From JAUYQR01 sp031415015 (GTDB lineage: Bacteria > Pseudomonadota > Alphaproteobacteria > Rhodobacterales > Rhodobacteraceae): a stretch of DNA of 64,000 bases. Positions 62,127-64,000 of this stretch are shown one piece after another. The stretch's first letter is position 1, and each line of letters begins with the position of its first letter. Where the stretch lies: assembly GCA_031415015.1 (NCBI GenBank), contig JANOQT010000037.1, forward strand, positions 66,884 to 130,883. The letters are read 5' to 3'. The notes under the pieces are model-generated. The model saw only the letters and a list, made by a program, of their open reading frames with translations. It had not been told where the DNA came from and ran no database searches. Position numbers and translations under genes: made by a program.

Positions 62127-62924
62127 TTACTTGATGCCGTAAGCGGCAAGTTCAATTTCGCCGGCTGCCGCGATGATTTCATTGCCCTGCCCGGTGATGG
62201 CTGCTGGGACCAGTCCGTCAAACGCCGCCGCCGTGCCCTCCAGCGTCGCGCGCACGTCGGTCGCGGCTGCGCTGACAGTCGGGTCGGCGTCGGCGATCAG
62301 ACCGTCAGCCATGGATTTCGCGGTCTCGATAAAGCCCCAGGCATCCTGATACTCGTGCAGATTGGCGATTTTGCCATCAACCACCCCGATCGCGTATTCT
62401 TCGGCTGCAACACGGGTCACCGCAAGGATTGCGTCGAACGTGTCGCGCGCCGACATGTCCTGCGCCGTGCGGGCCGCGCCGATCTTGGCAAGAACCGCAT
62501 CATAAGCCGCCTGAACCTCGGTCAGCGGCTTCTGCGTCTCGACACTCAGGGCCAGGGACGTCAGTTCATCGGCAAACCCGACCGCATTGTATTTTGCCAG
62601 CTGGGGTTCGAGGCTGGAGTAGATTTCATCCTTCGGGTGTTTCATGTGGGTGATGGCAAGATCGCCGCGGTCGGCAGCAAAAAGCGCGAAACCAGCCCGC
62701 AGATGCCCCTCGATCAGTGCAAGTTCGGTCAGGAACTGGCTCGCCGCGTCTTCGCCGGCCTCGACCGCAACGCCGCTTTCGCCGCCCTCACCGCCTTCGC
62801 CACCTTCCGCCTGTGCCAACCAGATAAGGGCGTCGTGGTCATGAGAGCCGGCCTGTTCGGCAAGCGCCGGACCTCCGGCTGTCAGCGCCACAGCGGCGCT
62901 GGCTATGGTCAGGGCGTGCCACAT
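62127..62924 (-). CDS. Secreted helical protein with FTR1/EfeU-like periplasmic region
   Basis: 265 residues with a signal peptide (MWHALTIASAAVALTAGGPA); a GTG at 62960 would lengthen it. A Gly/Glu-rich stretch (GGEGGEGGESG) is followed by two all-helical segments. The second (AAEEYAIGVVDGKIANLHEY, QDAWGFIETAK) resembles the helical region that precedes the permease in FTR1-type iron transporters. Acidic and His residues (GSHDHDALIW, THMKHPKDE) could bind iron. This is tentative; support comes from the adjacent PiuC gene and the twin palindromes upstream. Confidence 0.6.
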   Translation of the reverse strand: MWHALTIASAAVALTAGGPALAEQAGSHDHDALIWLAQAEGGEGGEGGESGVAVEAGEDAASQFLTELALIEGHLRAGFALFAADRGDLAITHMKHPKDEIYSSLEPQLAKYNAVGFADELTSLALSVETQKPLTEVQAAYDAVLAKIGAARTAQDMSARDTFDAILAVTRVAAEEYAIGVVDGKIANLHEYQDAWGFIETAKSMADGLIADADPTVSAAATDVRATLEGTAAAFDGLVPAAITGQGNEIIAAAGEIELAAYGIK

Positions 62925-62983
62925 GCGCGGTGCAACGGGGCGGGGTGTCTTTAGGATCACGGGCTGTACTCCATATTGGCGAC

Positions 62984-63050
62984 TATTTTTATCAGAAATA
63001 CCCGCGCCCTCTCGCCGGTTCAAGCTAAAAAAGTATTTCAGTCGGAAATA
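62984..63050. promoter_or_regulatory. Two 17-bp palindromic operator-like sites
   Basis: TATTTTTATCAGAAATA (62984-63000) and TATTTCAGTCGGAAATA (63034-63050) agree at 13 of 17 positions and share TATTT...GAAATA symmetry; their centres are 50 bp apart. They lie upstream of the FTR1-like/PiuC operon (minus strand) and also upstream of the lipoprotein gene (plus strand). An iron-responsive regulator is the likely binder given the genes served, but the identity is unproven. Confidence 0.55.
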
Positions 63051-63193
63051 TCTGCACTGGTGGGCCCGCATCGGTGCGAAGCTGCGGCCCACTTGCCGGT
63101 GTCATCTGCTCCCGGCCCGCTTACCGCCGTGCCCCGGTTGCGTGCCGTTCGCCAAACCGCTATTCCTGCACCCTTCCTGCTATCGGAGCCATC

Positions 63194-63772
63194 ATGAGTG
63201 TTCGTCGTCCGGCCCTGCTGCTTTCCTTCGCCCTCGCCCTTGCCGCCTGCGGTCAAAGCGATCTTGCCGATCCGCCGGTGCCGCTGGGGGATTTCGCGCT
63301 TGGCCTCAACATCGTGGTTGCCGACAAGGTCGAGATGGTGCCGATCTCGCGCAAGGCGACGCCCGACGAATGGGAAACCGCGATGAAGAAAGCCGTGGCC
63401 GACCGCTTTGGCCGTTACGAAGGCACCAAGCTGTACAATATCGGCATCTCGGTTGACGGCTACGCGCTGGCCCCGCCCGGCATCCCGGTTGTGGCCGCGC
63501 CGAAATCTGTGCTGGTGGTGACGGCGAACATCTGGGACGACGCGGCGGGCCTGAAACTGAACGCCGAGGGCCGCCAGTTCACCGTGTTCGAAAGCCTGTC
63601 GGGCGACACCGTCATCGGCACCGGCCTGACCCGGACCAAACAGCAGCAGATGGACGCGCTGTCCTACAATGCGGCCAAGAAGGTTGAAACCTGGCTGTTG
63701 GAAAACCCCGAATGGATCGGCCTGCCGCCCCTGCCGCCGAAACCCACAGCGCCAGCCGACACCTCCAACTGA
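63194..63772 (+). CDS. Putative lipoprotein
   Basis: 192 residues from the ATG at 63194. The N-terminus MSVRRPALLLSFALALAACG has a lipobox (LAAC), so the protein is probably lipid-anchored. The rest (FALGLNIVVADKVEMVPISR, LYNIGISVDGYALAPPGIPV, then VFESLSGDTVIGTGL) has no family I can name; a beta-rich body with a Pro-rich tail is likely. It lies 87 bp before tuf. Confidence 0.78.
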   Translation: MSVRRPALLLSFALALAACGQSDLADPPVPLGDFALGLNIVVADKVEMVPISRKATPDEWETAMKKAVADRFGRYEGTKLYNIGISVDGYALAPPGIPVVAAPKSVLVVTANIWDDAAGLKLNAEGRQFTVFESLSGDTVIGTGLTRTKQQQMDALSYNAAKKVETWLLENPEWIGLPPLPPKPTAPADTSN

Positions 63773-63859
63773 GGCTTGAATTCCCCCGACCTTCGCTATA
63801 ATCCGCCGCGCGTGACAGCAAGGGGCCGTACGGCCCGTTCAGGACAAGGGCAACATCGC

Positions 63860-64000
63860 ATGGGCAAGGCAAAGTTTGAACGCAACAAGCCGCACGTCAA
63901 CATTGGCACGATCGGCCACGTTGACCACGGCAAGACGACGCTGACGGCGGCGATCACCAAGTATTTCGGCGAATTCCGCGCGTATGACCAGATTGACGGC
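63860..64000 (+). CDS. tuf: Elongation factor Tu (partial, N-terminus only)
   Basis: The first 47 codons before the right edge: MGKAKFERNKPHVNIGTIGH, then VDHGKTTLTAAITKYFGE. GHVDHGKT is the G1 P-loop. EF-Tu delivers aminoacyl-tRNA to the ribosome. The rest of the gene is beyond the window. Confidence 0.97.
   Translation, partial: MGKAKFERNKPHVNIGTIGHVDHGKTTLTAAITKYFGEFRAYDQIDG

Overview
The window is a GC-rich chromosome segment from an alphaproteobacterium, most likely family Rhodobacteraceae (Rhodobacter/Gemmobacter/Tabrizicola-like). The basis is gene content and order: a chvI-chvG-hprK-rapZ-EIIA(Man)-HPr cluster, methylsuccinyl-CoA dehydrogenase of the ethylmalonyl-CoA pathway, a def-def-def-fmt operon, rpoZ-rsh-pdxJ-acpS-lepB-rnc-era-recO, and etfBA with a 3-hydroxybutyryl-CoA dehydrogenase. 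It is mostly a stable housekeeping backbone with a few accessory islands. No tRNA, rRNA or CRISPR array was found.

Layout. 0-6 kb: start of gpmI, two overlapping EamA transporters, a leucine-rich-repeat protein with an uncharacterised C-terminal half, and a divergent mnmD / MnmC-type oxidoreductase pair. 6.3-9.8 kb: smc. 9.8-13.3 kb: the main accessory island, with three relatives of a tiny one-helix membrane protein, the middle one split by a decayed IS21-family element whose genes carry several small palindromic insertions. 13.3-19.2 kb: MOSC protein, glycosyltransferase, lytic transglycosylase, cobD, an L,D-transpeptidase and a PatB-like C-S lyase. 19.4-22 kb: three deformylase genes (the third lacking catalytic residues) and fmt. 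22-28.5 kb: small membrane and regulatory genes, rnhA, ispH, a NYN-domain protein and folK. 28.5-37.7 kb: rpoZ, rsh, pdxJ, acpS, lepB, rnc, era, recO, with a nuclease gene inserted between rnc and era. 37.7-46.8 kb: transporter, NAD-dependent reductase, a 714-residue membrane protein with nine 40-residue propeller-like repeats, mcd, two DUF3859 genes and pckA. 46.8-52.5 kb: envelope-sensing two-component system plus PTS-type regulators. 52.5-58.4 kb: hbdA, etfAB, cobalamin adenosyltransferase. 58.4-64 kb: SH3 protein, parC, an iron-linked pair (PiuC-type dioxygenase and an FTR1-like secreted protein) behind twin 17-bp palindromes, a lipoprotein and the start of tuf.

How the genes fit together: mcd, etfAB, hbdA, cobD and the adenosyltransferase all bear on acetyl-CoA/C4 assimilation with B12-dependent mutases, and pckA links this to gluconeogenesis. 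ChvG/ChvI with HprK, RapZ, EIIA(Man) and HPr forms a regulatory rather than sugar-transporting phosphorelay. The deformylase/Fmt genes handle N-terminal formylation.

The most unusual signal is a set of short palindromes with conserved ends or loops but unrelated stem sequences. Two types sit inside the dead IS21 element and a third type is dispersed in intergenic DNA. Coordinates were read by eye; no database search or folding calculation was run.
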